Positions 9,147-22,534 of a stretch of 64,000 nt of DNA are shown one piece after another; position 1 is the first letter of the stretch, and every line of letters begins with the position of its first letter. The stretch is from Trichobilharzia regenti (taxonomy: Eukaryota > Platyhelminthes > Trematoda > Strigeidida > Schistosomatidae): positions 93,134,319-93,198,318 of the forward strand of contig OX235264.1 of the NCBI GenBank assembly GCA_944472135.2, in the 5' to 3' direction. The position numbers and the translations under genes are program-made. Below the pieces are notes generated by a model. It was not told where the DNA came from, did not search any database, and was given only the letters and a program-made list of their open reading frames with translations.

Positions 9147-10042
9147 AAGAATAAAACTTGTGCACTGTGGTAGAGTATAATTCCATTATGGGTACATTTT
9201 GTTTTGATAAAGTCTCACAGTGTTATACAGTAATGTTTACTGATGACCACGTTTCGAGCACAATTTATTGCTCATAATCATATCAAGAGATTACTCACAT
9301 GACTTCCTAACTTCATTTATATAGTTCCATTATTTTTCACTTAATTTCTGCTTGATTTGATTGGCAGTAGTATTTTCCATATTTCAGGTATGAGTGATGA
9401 GTCATTCCCATTGCATGTGTTTGGTGTAGACTCGATGAAAAAATTTACCCATAATGGAACAAGCTCTGTAGGTTAAAGGACCCAGTTGACCCAATTAGAC
9501 AAAATAATATTATTTACAAAATACCCTGCAATGACTGTGAGGTCAACTACATAGGTCAAACTAGTAGGTCAGGGGTAGTCAAATTGTCAGAACATAAGGA
9601 TTTGGCTAAGGTAAGAATGGCTAACCCCACTCGCGAAGATAAGTAATTCAGAAAAAAGCTCAGCAGTTGCACTGCACGCATTAACACACAACCACACAAT
9701 AGGGTGGCAGAGAGTTAGGATTCTAAGAAGTAATCTATGTAGGTGGAGAGAGACGTTGATTACTGAATCCGACCTGGCTCATAGAGTCTACACCAAACAC
9801 ATGCAATAGGAATGACTCATCACTCATATCTGAAGTATGGAAAATACTACTGCCAATCAAATCAAGTGAAAATTAAGTGATAAATAATGGAACTATATAA
9901 ATGAAGTTAGGAAGTAGTGTGAGTAGTACCTTGATATGATTGATTATGAGCGGTAATCAATTGTGCTCGAAACGTCGTCGCATCAGTAAACATTACTGTA
10001 TAACACTGTGAGACTTTATCAAAACAAAATTTACCCATAATG
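9147..10042 (+). mobile_element. PLE-b with ~270-bp inverted terminal repeats and a GIY-YIG remnant
   Basis: The left end (TCCATTATGGGTACATTTTG, then GATAAAGTCTCACAGTG, then CGTTTCGAGCAC) reappears inverted at the right end (GTGCTCGAAACGTCG, then CACTGTGAGACTTTATC, then CCCATAATGGA). Between them is a short + strand piece of GIY-YIG endonuclease (NIIYKIPCNDCEVNYIGQTSR, then VVKLSEHKDLAK). The reverse transcriptase is absent. Inverted terminal repeats are a known form of Penelope PLTRs. Confidence 0.75.
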
Positions 10043-10059
10043 GAGTTCATGAAATCTTT

Positions 10060-10920
10060 GACAGTTAATTGGTTTAAGCCAACTACTACTTAATGAGGTG
10101 TAGACTGTCTGCCTAGTTAGAGTATGAGCCAATGACCGGAGGCATTCACTCTTTGTAACCTATCCTAGATCTATTGACTCGCCATGTTTTCCTAAGCCAT
10201 TATTGTTTCTTTTGTACCTTCCTGCTCATTATACTTCTTGGGAACATTTCTCCCAACGTTTGTGTTATTCATGTAGTGTTTGGCAACTTGTTGAAATTGC
10301 CAGTTAGTCATTCAGTCATCATCTGTACGTCAATTGGTTTTTATGTTGAACTGAAACTGTAATATATATATATATATATAGCTTGCTTCCTGTAATCTGG
10401 AGAACTTGTGGTCTTGATCCCTGGTCGGGGTTAAAGGCACTTACTACTGAAGAGAGTATCAGACTAAGATGAAACTGCCGCCCCCCCCCAGAGTTATTTT
10501 GTTCTTAATGCTTCTCCAGCTGATGAAGCTTGACACCGAATTATTGCTTGTAATCATGGAATTTATTTAGTTTTAAGTAATGCAGAGGGTGGGAGAATAA
10601 CAGGTGTTAATTTGGTAGATTTCATGGACACTTTCTTTCGGTTAATTACCTCTGGCTCCATAATTAGTAATTAGTTTTAGTATACTTGGGACTCTGTGTT
10701 TATAGGCTCCCTATGCCATAATTATTTACAGTTTATCTGTAAACCAATTACCTGATCCGCTTAGTGCATGTTTCATTCTGTGGGGGAACACAAAGTGTTT
10801 TTTTTGAACACTTTAACTGCCTTGCCGATAGAAACTACTAATAATACACACAATTACGGGAAATAATAAATTTCTAAATTTCAAGTCATTGAAGATGATA
10901 AAAACAGTGTTTGTTTGCTC
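10060..10920. other. Unassigned AT-rich stretch with a SINE-H relic
   Basis: Around 10400-10480 GGTCTTGATCCCTGG, then TACTACTGAAGAGAG, then GATGAAACTGCC follow the SINE-H order but are badly decayed. The rest shows nothing I recognise. Repeated at 20807-21665. Confidence 0.4.
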
Positions 10921-10924
10921 TAAC

Positions 10925-11245
10925 ACCCTACCTGGTGGACCACACTGGTCACGATGTTGCGCTAGAACGTCATTGGGTGTGACGGTAAATACTCACTGAA
11001 GATATTGTCTGCTAGTCGTGCTAATATCACGAATTCATGTGCCATTTTATCAGGTCTCAGTGGTTGAATGGTCTACGAGGTAACTTGCATTTTCATCAGA
11101 ATGTTGTAGACTCAAACCCCTTGTGGCACCTGCGTACCGGTGAAGAGTCCTGAAGTAGGATGAAACAACTGTCTGGTAGTATTCCCTGAAGGTTTCCAAT
11201 GGTTCTCTAATTGATATCAATCCCTACAAACTAACTCAATAAAGT
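10925..11245 (+). mobile_element. SINE-H, full length but decayed
   Basis: It contains GTGGACCACACTGGTCACGA, CATTGGGTGTGACGGTAAATA, the tRNA-like head GTCTCAGTGGTTGAATGGTC, then GTACCG-GTGAAGA-GTCC..GGAT-GAAA and the tail ATCCCTACAAACT. The core box is GTGAAGA (C3 to G), so it should not cleave. Repeated at 21670-21990. Confidence 0.65.
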
Positions 11246-11364
11246 TTTCAACGTCTCGTGCTTGCCTGCTTTAAATTGTTTCACGAATAAATGTTAGCTA
11301 AGAAAGAGAAGAAGATACAACAACAGAGATCGATTTTTGTTTTGACAAACTATTTTAAAAAGTT

Positions 11365-11745
11365 ATTACAAGATTGTTCACGAACTGATTTCATTTAGAC
11401 AACTTTTGATAATCAGCATGAAGTACTGGACAGCTGTTTCATCTCTGTTTGGCACTCTTCAACAGTCAGTGCATATATGACCCTAAGATGAATCATTGGG
11501 GAAGTCATAATCAGTGATGTCCATCATGGTTTGCTGGGAGGAAAAATACTTACCGATGATTATTTGTCTGGACGTTGCTTCTTATAAAATTCATGGGCCA
11601 TTACCTGTTGTTCCAGTAGCTGAGTGGTCTACAAGCTTGCCTTGTGTGTACCCATGAGTTCGATCCTCGATGGGGTTCATAGATGCGTCTTGATGTTTTG
11701 AGTAGTTTTGAAGTAAGACGAAACAATCATCCATTACTCTGCGAC
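11365..11745. mobile_element. Two SINE-H fragments in opposite orientation
   Basis: 11410-11485 is a - strand hammerhead/tail piece (AGTACTGGACAGCTGTTTC, then CACTCTTCAACAGTCAG). 11560-11740 is a + strand head piece (CAGTAGCTGAGTGGTCTAC, GTTCGATCC). The head-outward arrangement resembles the fold-back SINE at 55520. Repeated at 22110-22490. Confidence 0.5.
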
Positions 11746-11789
11746 CTAATAAATACTAGTAATTATTGTTGTAGTAAGTGCATTACTAT

Positions 11790-11875
11790 GTTATAAGAAT
11801 AAAACTAGGACACTGTGGTAGGAGTGTAACTCCATTATAGATAAGATTTTATTTTGATAAATCACACAGTGTACT
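11790..11875. repeat. PLE-b terminal repeat, cut by the duplication breakpoint
   Basis: TTATAAGAATAAAACTAGG, then TGTAACTCCATTATAG, then AAATCACACAGTGTACT stops abruptly at 11875. In unit 2 the same sequence runs on through 22620 into the complete terminal repeat. Confidence 0.8.
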
Positions 11876-12303
11876 GTAAGAACGAATGAAGGCTGGACAC
11901 ACAATTGGGGATATGATTGGCTGAAAATCGTTCTCAGTTTGTCTACAGTAGATGCATTCGCTTTTATGTGATATGTCATGTCCAATCAGACTCTATTCTT
12001 CTTCTTTTTCTTCTCCTTAAGCCTGGACGAGTGAGTAATGTTGTCGGCCTTACCCCCACCCCTGGTAGCATACAATAAATGTGCTTCATAGCCTGAAGTA
12101 TAAAAGACTTTTTCATGGAATTGAGTTTGAACTCAGTATTAACAACCAGGTATCTGACATACAGTGACTATAAAAGCGATTAGGTATCCTTCATGTTTAT
12201 TTTTATGTGAAAGTTGTTTTAATTATATAATTCATTATTTCTTAATTTATTTTTTGTCCCCGTGTTTAATTCAAATAAATCAATGAATCAATGAATAAAA
12301 AAG

Positions 12304-12459
12304 GAGTATATCGATTTGTATACAAATTTCCTATTAAATGAATCTGTTCGGAAACAATTCAATGCATTCCGTAGAGGATTTCAAATGGTTGTTGATGAAA
12401 GTCCATTGACATTTCTATTTCGTCCAGATGAATTAGAACTACTTATTCGTGGTAGTCCA
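12304..12459 (+). CDS. HECT exon n-2, duplicate copy (unit 2)
   Basis: Identical in reading to 1547-1702 (offset 10,757), with the same phase-0 end and GTAAGT donor. In this window it lies downstream of a complete HECT stop codon (6702) and no upstream HECT exon lies between, so it is an orphan 3' gene part unless it serves as an alternative 3' end. Confidence 0.75.
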
Positions 12460-13585
12460 GTAAGTAGTATACACTTGTTTTTATGAAATATTCATTTATT
12501 TACTTGTATAATTACTTTCATATGAACTGTAGTCAATATTTGACAGAGTATTTCTAAAATATCATTGGGCGCTGAGTGAGAAGTAGACATTTGTAAAAAA
12601 TCTCCGCGAAATTGAAATGATTAATTCCAACGTTTCCTACGTTCGGCAAACTGCTGCAAACCTCGCCGGGAAAATTAATCGAAATTCAAAAATAACAGGT
12701 TTATGTATGAAAAGGACACCTCTTGTTTCTAAAACCTTTGTCGAGTTATATGCGTCATGAAACAGGCATCAACATGTATAATAAACAAACAAAATTGTAT
12801 GAGCTGTGATCAAAATTTGACCTCAGACTTACAAATATTATTAGTCTACTTTTGTCAAACACTGTAAGCAGTGTGTACTTTTTCGCCAGAATTTAACTGA
12901 TTATATTTGACTAAAGTTCGTGGTTGTAGATAACTGAATGTGAAAAATACATATTTGTATGTGCAGTGTACAATGAAACGGACACTTAACACTCATCACT
13001 GGTTGAAGGTTAAGTAAGGATAAAATAGAAGAAGAAAACCAACAGAAATGTGTGTACCATATCAGTTGTGGGGACTGTGACGTTGCTAGTATATGTAGGA
13101 GAAACTTCCAGACAGGTAGGTAAAGGCAAGAGTGAAAGAGCATAATCAATTTACTAAAAGTGGTTCTAATGCCTTTGAAGACTTGAAGAAAACTACACAC
13201 TGTGACCGACACAAAACAACAGAAAACGGTTGGGCGGGATTGGTTATTTTTCAAGTGATAGGAAAACAGATTACAATGGTTAATCGCTGCCAAAGTCTGT
13301 AAATATACTTTAATATAATGCCCAGACCAATGAACGACTGGAGAACACTACTCTCTTAGCATGGCTGCAAAGAATGTTCTTCACAAAAAAGATGAATTTG
13401 TTCTCTTAAGGATGGATATTGCAGACTAAGTCTTCTTCCCTTCTAACTTCTTAGAACTCCTGTATTTCTTAATGACTCACTTTTAGATAATTCCATATTT
13501 TCTTCCGTTACTGTGTTCATCATGATCATAATTCATTCATTAAATTATTAAGGTTATTACTGCGTAACTCTGATGTACTTATTCA

Positions 13586-13834
13586 TGCGTCGGTGGTATA
13601 GCGGTTAGGTTGCTCGCCGATCATGCACGTGGTCCAGGGTTCGATCCCTGGCCACGGACTCACTCCTTTACTTCGCTGAGCCAGAAATAATGTTTGTAAA
13701 GAGGGAAGGTTAGGCATGAGGCTAGCAACGCCATCTTGTAAAGTAAATAAACACTGCTACAGAAACTTCAAGCCACTAGCTTGAAGCCCCATGTTCCACT
13801 GGGGGGAATGTGAAGGAAAAAAATTTTTTTTAAA
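13586..13834 (+). mobile_element. SINE-T, copy in unit 2
   Basis: Offset 10,757 from 2829-3077, with the same 15-bp flanking repeat at 13571-13585. It differs at one base in the B-box region (CCCTGG instead of CCCCGG at 13649). Confidence 0.9.
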
Positions 13835-13902
13835 TGATGTACTTATTCAACGTCTTTTGTACAATTACTAATAACTAACAACTGATCATTTTTGTTTCTA
13901 CC

Positions 13903-13957
<55 letters not shown>

Positions 13958-14150
13958 TGGTATATAAATACGATTTTACAGCTAGGTGGGGGGAGGGGCA
14001 TACATGAATTCGTCAGCGGAAACAGTCTCTTTTCTAAATTACATGTTTTGTTTTCATTCACATCTGATGAATAGGGGGATTGCTCATGAATTTTGCATTC
14101 CCCTTCACTTAATTAATAACTAACCCCTTTTAATGAATCATTTTTTACAG

Positions 14151-14365
14151 GTATATGATTTTAAAGAATTGGAACGAGTTACCATGTATGAAGAGTATAC
14201 AGCGGATTCACCTGTGATTAAAAATTTTTGGTCTGTTGTCCACTCAATGACTGAAGGACAACAGAAACAGTTATTACAATTCTCCACTGGTTCTGATCGT
14301 GTCCCAGTTGGTGGAATGTCTAAAATGAAATTCACTATTGCCCGTCAAGGTGCTGATACAAATAG
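14151..14365 (+). CDS. HECT exon n-1, duplicate copy (unit 2)
   Basis: Same sequence as 3404-3618 (offset 10,747), with intact acceptor, donor and reading frame, including SDRVPVGGM. No inactivating change is visible. Confidence 0.8.
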
Positions 14366-15211
14366 GTAGGAGAGAATGATATATATATATATCTGAATTT
14401 TTATTTTTTTAAACCTTACTCATCCCACTGAGCCTACAATTCTCATGATGTTCAATAAAAAAGACAAAATGGTTTTCATATTCACATGTCGGTGTCTGAG
14501 ACAGACAACGAAGACACAGGTGAGATGAAGATAATCCACTAGATCATCTAATCACCTGAATAAATTTGAAAGAAATTCACTTCGTTTTTACTAACCTCGG
14601 CGTCATTGTTTCAACTATAGGTGGAATGCATGCATAAGGCTTTCATTAAAGCCAGTAGATGCATGAATACACCAGTGTGGGCGTGCCAAGTTCCTGATCG
14701 ATATAGAAGAACTGTGACTGCCTTAACATTAGTGTTGAAAATCTGAATGCCATTGGTAATGCTGTACAGGGCAGAGGATTTCCATAGTGATTTCAGAACG
14801 ATGAAGGTGTCTTGCCTTTCCACTTCTGGTTTTGACATCCTCATTTATGCTGTCGTCTGTAGTTCAAAATATGCTGCCTAGATTAGTGAAGGAAACGGCT
14901 TTTTTAAACTTATTCCGTTGATAGTGATTAGTCCTTGTTATTGTTATTGGTTGGTTGGTTATTTTCATCACCTCTGTTTTCTCAATGTTCACTTGAAGTC
15001 CTGTCTTCGCTGATTGCCTCTTCTGCGAGTTCGTTGATTTCCGCTTGTAAGTCTTCCAGTTAGACATAAATTTTCCTTGAAGTCGGTATCCGGTAGAGTC
15101 TTTTTATCAATCCGGTGGATTCCTCCCTTTTCCCTATCCACTTGTGTTGTGCAGTATAATCCAGTGTTCCACAATTACAAATACCATCGTTGGGTGATAA
15201 TAGGCTGACAC

Positions 15212-16015
15212 TCCAGAATTGAAAAGAATGGAAGAAAAATACCTACAAACGGTCTTCAAAAAGAATGGTTATCCACAGAATTTCATCAAAAAGTGTTTAA
15301 AATCGAATCACAACACCAACAAGGAACCATCATCAAAGACTACAAGAAAATTCATCCTACCATACATGAGAAATATCTCTGAAAGAACAGTTAGAATACT
15401 GAAACCGTTTGAAATAGATATAGCACACAAGCCAGTCAAATCGCTTAATTCGATATTATGCAAACCGAAAGATCCAACAGAAGAATGAAATTAAATGAAT
15501 ATCATTTAAAAATAAATTGTATAAACTGTAACAGGCATTACATCGGCCAGAGTGGGCGTCTCCTTCGAACCAGAATCCAGGAACACAAATCAGCTGTGAA
15601 AAGACATGATATATATTCTTTCATATCAACGCATATAGATAATTATGGACATCAGTTTGATAACTGGGATAATGTCGAAGTCTTAGACAGGGGAAACACC
15701 AAAAGTGCAGTCAGGGAATTCCTAGAAGCCTGGTACTCAAACGAATATGCAATTAACAAACACATTAATATAGACGAAATATGCCAACTAATAAAAAGTA
15801 GATCATGTGACCAGGAAGTTTGAAATCCAAGTCAATAGAAAATGGTCAATACATATCTAAAATGGTTACCGGGAGACGTTATTATATTACTCATGAAGAA
15901 ATTTAAATCATTTCACCTTATGCTAAATATTGGACTGAAGATGTTGTCCAGAAAGGCGGACGACGAAAGCTGCGCAACTAAACCAACCAGCTCTGAGAAA
16001 ACTAATAATTGCAAA
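15212..16015 (+). mobile_element. PLE-a copy in unit 2
   Basis: Offset 10,747 from 4465-5268. Same flanking 10-bp repeat, same two open frames, same position inside the LINE-B fragment. Confidence 0.88.
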
Positions 16016-17328
16016 AGGCTGACACAGTATTCTCTTACCTGTTTTCCTAACTTTGAAGTCTTCACTTAGTTTTCCATTGTGGATCACTTGACATATTGCA
16101 TTGTCGTACAGCTCATGAGTGTGGTTGATAAAGATTTGAGACACCTTACCCAGTATTGAATTATGTAGTCTCCGAATTACTTTGTGATCAAAAATTGTAA
16201 AAATAAATTATTATTATTATTATTAGGCGATCACAGAAATAATAAATCCAATTTCTTTTTCTTAATAGCGATTTTTCTTCTCGTATACGATTAAAGGAAG
16301 TTCGTGACCAGTGGTTTACAGCAAGTTGGGTTGTGAGGACAAATACTCGCCACCAATGACATTCGCTAGTGGTCCCACCATATTATGAATCGACAGAAGT
16401 TGGAATTCATGGACCAATTCCTTGTAACCAAAAGGTTCTGGGTTCAATGGGTGCGTACTGCTGGAGAGTCCCAAACAAGTGGGACGAAACAGCTGTCCAG
16501 TATTCCCTGCAAGGTTTCCAATGATCCTCTAACAGATGTCAGTTCATGATAAAACCCTGAAACTAATCAAATCCGTACAAACCAACGCTTGACTAAAAAA
16601 AACATTTGAATTTACTCTTATAGCTCCACATCTTGCTAGAGTACTGATAATACTTTCTAGTCGCGGGAATTTCCATAGTGTGAATGGATGATAATTGTCG
16701 TTCTACTGAAGAAAGGGTATTCAAGTCAGTGTAAACTCTGATTGTCATGACGTTGTGATGAAGCTGATTGTTTAAAAATGTGGACATGTGTAGGATTTCC
16801 TTAGATATATAGTGTTTTCGATATATAATCAATTTTCTTCCTCACGGCATCTTCATCCAGAGTTCAATATAATAGTGGAACTGTAGCTGATTGTTCTAGG
16901 TGCTCAACTTTTAATCATTTGTGTCCCAAGTGCAAATCCCTTTCCACACAGCAAGGCTTGGTCAAGCCTTAGTTGTATAATTAACGTTTACACAATAATT
17001 GTGGCTGATTGTCAGATATATTCAGTCTGAGTACGGACGCTTTGACTATACCTCAGGATCAACATAATGCTATTTAGTGGAAAGTGGTGTTTGGTGGATG
17101 CTAACACTTTGGTGTTTGAAATGATTGGTAGGATTGGAAGAGCTACGGCTTTTAGTGGAGACATCAGTAGTACTCCCTTACTGACGAGTCGTGAATAGGA
17201 TGAAATGCGTCTCCTGAATTCCACCATTTAAGAACATTTTTTAGTATTTGTCATAGCTTATCTTTGTGTTTTACTTATTTTCCTTTTTATTATTATTACT
17301 AATGTTTTTTTTTTATCTATCCCTACAG

Positions 17329-17449
17329 GTTACCATCCGCTCATACCTGTTTCAATATCCTTTTACTACCAGAATATCAGAGTCTAGAAAAGTTGAAGCA
17401 ATCTCTGCTACTTGCTATTACCCATTGCAAAGGATTTGGAATGTCATAA
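17329..17449 (+). CDS. HECT terminal exon, duplicate copy (unit 2)
   Basis: Same as 6582-6702: the HTCFN catalytic block, the GFGMS end and TAA are intact. With its two partner exons it could be spliced to an upstream donor of unit 1 and would give the same protein end. Confidence 0.8.
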
Positions 17450-19893
17450 ACCGCCTACTGTTCCTCTACTCCTCTTTGTTTTTGTCTTCTCTTCATGCAT
17501 ATTCTCATTACACTAGTAGCAGCAGTACTGTTTGTGTGTGTGTGTGTACTCAACAAAGAATGGCTATACAAAATATGTTTTCTTGTTTTTCTGCTTGTTC
17601 TGTCTCTCTCTGTATGTCTCTATCTGTTTATCGTCTCATTTTCCCTTTTTTCCTAGTAAAAAGCGTGACTGTGTGTGTGTGTGTGTGTATGTGTGCGGGC
17701 GTACATATCTGACATGTTCGCCCCTATGTGTTCACAATTTTGCACACCTACACACGCAAATATACACCAGTTTTTTCTTCCTTCCAATGTGTACATACAA
17801 CATACGCACGCGTATTCGCTTTCGAAATGTAAATTACACGTATATTAATTACTGCTAAATAATTGTCATAGTAATTTGAACTCTCAGTATTCATGTATGT
17901 GTATGTTTATGGAAATAGGGGTGGGGGGAGGGGTGGATAGACACTTAATTCCGAGATTGTATTACGCTCTTGATGACTGACAATCGTTGTCTACTTGGGA
18001 GTTAGAACAAGACGCTGGTGAGTGAGTGAGTGAGTGAGTGGGGAGAATCAATAAATATGATAAACGAAACACAATGAATACTGTCAGTATCTGCTATGTT
18101 GTTGTGTTCTGTTGTTACGACGTCATACATACACCGTCTCTAGGTTTGTCTATTAGTAGAATACGGCAGTGAAATAAAAACCCACTACGGTTTAGTTCAT
18201 ATAATTGATTATTACTATTATTATATTCATCGGACAGTCAGTGAATTAGTCAGCTACGACATCGTTACACTGTCATCTCATCCACACACACACATACCTA
18301 TTCATATTCCAATCTTTCAAATATGACTGTGATTGCAAATGATGAACATACTCTCACACACACGCACCTTGATGATGTTAGTGAATAAAGATGTCTTCTA
18401 AGTTCAATGGATAGTTATTCATCAATATGTTCTATTCTTGTGGATGATAACAAGCTCACTATGCTCTCAGAGCAGCTAGGCTATGATAATGTATGTTCTC
18501 TCTCTCTCTCGCCCTCTCCCTTTTTTCCCTGTGTGTCTCTCTGATATCCAGCAACAAGAATTCATCCTCTACATGTTCGTTCCCAAGCATCTACTCCATC
18601 TTATCGACAAAAAACTGCTATATTGTTTCATTATCCTCTTTTTTTTCTCCTTCCTCCTTGTCATCCTCCTGAAAAGTTGTTCTTTTAGAAATGTTGAATG
18701 CTATACTACGATTGCGTCATTGTGATGAGTTGGTTGAGTTTAATCCTCTTTCATTCTGCCTCCCTTATCTGTCTTTCACTCTTTCTGTCTGTCTCTGTGT
18801 GTGCATGTGTGTGTGTGTGTCTATCTCTGATTGTCTTCACTCTTTGCGTGAATTTATTGTTCTCCTCTTCATATTATTATTATCATTATTATTATTCGTC
18901 GTATGATTCAATGCTTTCTATTAGTATTATTAACTCAGTGTGTACTACTGTTAATACTGGCATAGACGGTAGTATATACACACATACCCCACATATGTGT
19001 ACGTCTACGTCTATGTATGTATTTGTTGAAAGTAATAATTAGATTTGAAAAAATAAATAATTAATTAAATAAATAAAAATATTTCTTGTTAATACTGATC
19101 AGTATTGTTTTTCCTCACCACACTCCTCCTGGGATCCGCTGCTTCCCACCCCTCGCTACGCTTTGCTTGTGATGTATATTTTACGATTGGTCTCTGTGTG
19201 TGTGATTTTTATTTCCAATATGTCACTTTTATCATGTGTGTGATGATGAAATTTTGATTATGTATGGAAGTGTATTGTCAAAGTTTGGTTGGTTTGCTGC
19301 AGAGATCTCATTGGTTGCAGGAATCATCACTGTCGTCAGATAACTGTTTCCTCCTAGTTTTGAGACTCTTCTGGTGGTGGACACTGCCCTGCCCACTGGT
19401 AGGGTTCCGAAGCTAGCAGTTCTCGGTGATAAGTGGAATTGATAGGTCATTCAATCATTTTGGGACTTGATCCAATGGTCAGTTCTCTGAATGCCAGCTT
19501 CTACCGTAACCGTCATCCAGTGTCATCGGTGGCGAGTATTTGCTCGCTCTCACTCCCGCCCGATAGAGTGGATCTTATTGATTAAGACTTCTCAGTAGAA
19601 CCACAGATCAGATGAAATTAACAGAGTTTGGTTTGCTGTAGGGATTTGATTGGCTACAGGATTGTATTCAATTGGTTATTAGTTCATTGGTGTTCAGAAA
19701 TTTTTGTGGGGGTTGAATTGAATGCTGTTTTTTAACATATCTGTTCGCGTATTCTGAGTCAATCAACTCTTCTTCCTTGATGAGTAATGTTAACTGATAT
19801 AGGAAGAGGCTGGCAAAGAATTAGGGGATGAAAGTATATATATATATATGTAGTAAAACCAAAACTTGGAATCAGTGTTCATGAAATCGATAT

Positions 19894-20789
19894 AAGAATA
19901 AAACTTGTGCACTGTGGTAGAGTATAATTCCATTATGGGTACATTTTGTTTTGATAAAGTCTCACAGTGTTATACAGTAATGTTTACTGATGACCACGTT
20001 TCGAGCACAATTTATTGCTCATAATCATATCAAGAGATTACTCACATGACTTCCTAACTTCATTTATATAGTTCCATTATTTTTCACTTAATTTCTGCTT
20101 GATTTGATTGGCAGTAGTATTTTCCATATTTCAGGTATGAGTGATGAGTCATTCCCATTGCATGTGTTTGGTGTAGACTCGATGAAAAAATTTACCCATA
20201 ATGGAACAAGCTCTGTAGGTTAAAGGACCCAGTTGACCCAATTAGACAAAATAATATTATTTACAAAATACCCTGCAATGACTGTGAGGTCAACTACATA
20301 GGTCAAACTAGTAGGTCAGGGGTAGTCAAATTGTCAGAACATAAGGATTTGGCTAAGGTAAGAATGGCTAACCCCACTCGCGAAGATAAGTAATTCAGAA
20401 AAAAGCTCAGCAGTTGCACTGCACGCATTAACACACAACCACACAATAGGGTGGCAGAGAGTTAGGATTCTAAGAAGTAATCTATGTGGGTGGAGAGAGA
20501 CGTTGATTACTGAATCCGACCTGGCTCATAGAGTCTACACCAAACACATGCAATAGGAATGACTCATCACTCATATCTGAAGTATGGAAAATACTACTGC
20601 CAATCAAATCAAGTGAAAATTAAGTGATAAATAATGGAACTATATAAATGAAGTTAGGAAGTAGTGTGAGTAGTACCTTGATATGATTGATTATGAGCGG
20701 TAATCAATTGTGCTCGAAACGTCGTCGCATCAGTAAACATTACTGTATAACACTGTGAGACTTTATCAAAACAAAATTTACCCATAATG
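19894..20789 (+). mobile_element. PLE-b copy in unit 2
   Basis: Offset 10,747 from 9147-10042, one substitution seen (20488 G). Confidence 0.75.
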
Positions 20790-22534
20790 GAGTTCATGAA
20801 ATCTTTGACAGTTAATTGGTTTAAGCCAACTACTACTTAATGAGGTGTAGACTGTCTGCCTAGTTAGAGTATGAGCCAATGACCGGAGGCATTCACTCTT
20901 TGTAACCTATCCTAGATCTATTGACTCGCCATGTTTTCCTAAGCCATTATTGTTTCTTTTGTACCTTCCTGCTCATTATACTTCTTGGGAACATTTCTCC
21001 CAACGTTTGTGTTATTCATGTAGTGTTTGGCAACTTGTTGAAATTGCCAGTTAGTCATTCAGTCATCATCTGTACGTCAATTGGTTTTTATGTTGAACTG
21101 AAACTGTAATATATATATATATATAGCTTGCTTCCTGTAATCTGGAGAACTTGTGGTCTTGATCCCTGGTCGGGGTTAAAGGCACTTACTACTGAAGAGA
21201 GTATCAGACTAAGACGAAACTGCCGCCCCCCCCCAGAGTTATTTTGTTCTTAATGCTTCTCCAGCTGATGAAGCTTGACACCGAATTATTGCTTGTAATC
21301 ATGGAATTTATTTAGTTTTAAGTAATGCAGAGGGTGGGAGAATAACAGGTGTTAATTTGGTAGATTTCATGGACACTTTCTTTCGGTTAATTACCTCTGG
21401 CTCCATAATTAGTAATTAGTTTTAGTATACTTGGGACTCTGTGTTTATAGGCTCCCTATGCCATAATTATTTACAGTTTATCTGTAAACCAATTACCTGA
21501 TCCGCTTAGTGCATGTTTCATTCTGTGGGGGAACACAAAGTGTTTTTTTTGAACACTTTAACTGCCTTGCCGATAGAAACTACTAATAATACACACAATT
21601 ACGGGAAATAATAAATTTCTAAATTTCAAGTCATTGAAGATGATAAAAACAGTGTTTGTTTGCTCTAACACCCTACCTGGTGGACCACACTGGTCACGAT
21701 GTTGCGCTAGAACGTCATTGGGTGTGACGGTAAATACTCACTGAAGATATTGTCTGCTAGTCGTGCTAATATCACGAATTCATGTGCCATTTTATCAGGT
21801 CTCAGTGGTTGAATGGTCTACGAGGTAACTTGCATTTTCATCAGAATGTTGTAGACTCAAACCCCTTGTGGCACCTGCGTACCGGTGAAGAGTCCTGAAG
21901 TAGGATGAAACAACTGTCTGGTAGTATTCCCTGAAGGTTTCCAATGGTTCTCTAATTGATATCAATCCCTACAAACTAACTCAATAAAGTTTTCAACGTC
22001 TCGTGCTTGCCTGCTTTAAATTGTTTCACGAATAAATGTTAGCTAAGAAAGAGAAGAAGATACAACAACAGAGATCGATTTTTGTTTTGACAAACTATTT
22101 TAAAAAGTTATTACAAGATTGTTCACGAACTGATTTCATTTAGACAACTTTTGATAATCAGCATGAAGTACTGGACAGCTGTTTCATCTCTGTTTGGCAC
22201 TCTTCAACAGTCAGTGCATATATGACCCTAAGATGAATCATTGGGGAAGTCATAATCAGTGATGTCCATCATGGTTTGCTGGGAGGAAAAATACTTACCG
22301 ATGATTATTTGTCTGGACGTTGCTTCTTATAAAATTCATGGGCCATTACCTGTTGTTCCAGTAGCTGAGTGGTCTACAAGCTTGCCTTGTGTGTACCCAT
22401 GAGTTCGATCCTCGATGGGGTTCATAGATGCGTCTTGATGTTTTGAGTAGTTTTGAAGTAAGACGAAACAATCATCCATTACTCTGCGACCTAATAAATA
22501 CTAGTAATTATTGTTGTAGTAAGTGCATTACTAT

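Larger units (their letters stand above)
1119..11875. repeat. Tandem segmental duplication, unit 1 (10,757 bp)
   Basis: The sequence starting GTAAGAACGAATGAAGG at 1119 restarts at 11876, and the two units can be followed base for base to CACAGTGTACT at 11875 and 22620. Differences I found are three substitutions (2892 C/T, 9741 A/G, 10470 T/C) and two microsatellite length changes (CT/TA tract near 3147-3206, TA tract near 10363), which account for the 12-bp length difference. Unit 1 holds three HECT exons, a SINE-T, a PLE nested in a LINE-B, hammerhead SINEs, an inverted-end PLE and UTR-like low-complexity sequence. Confidence 0.97.
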
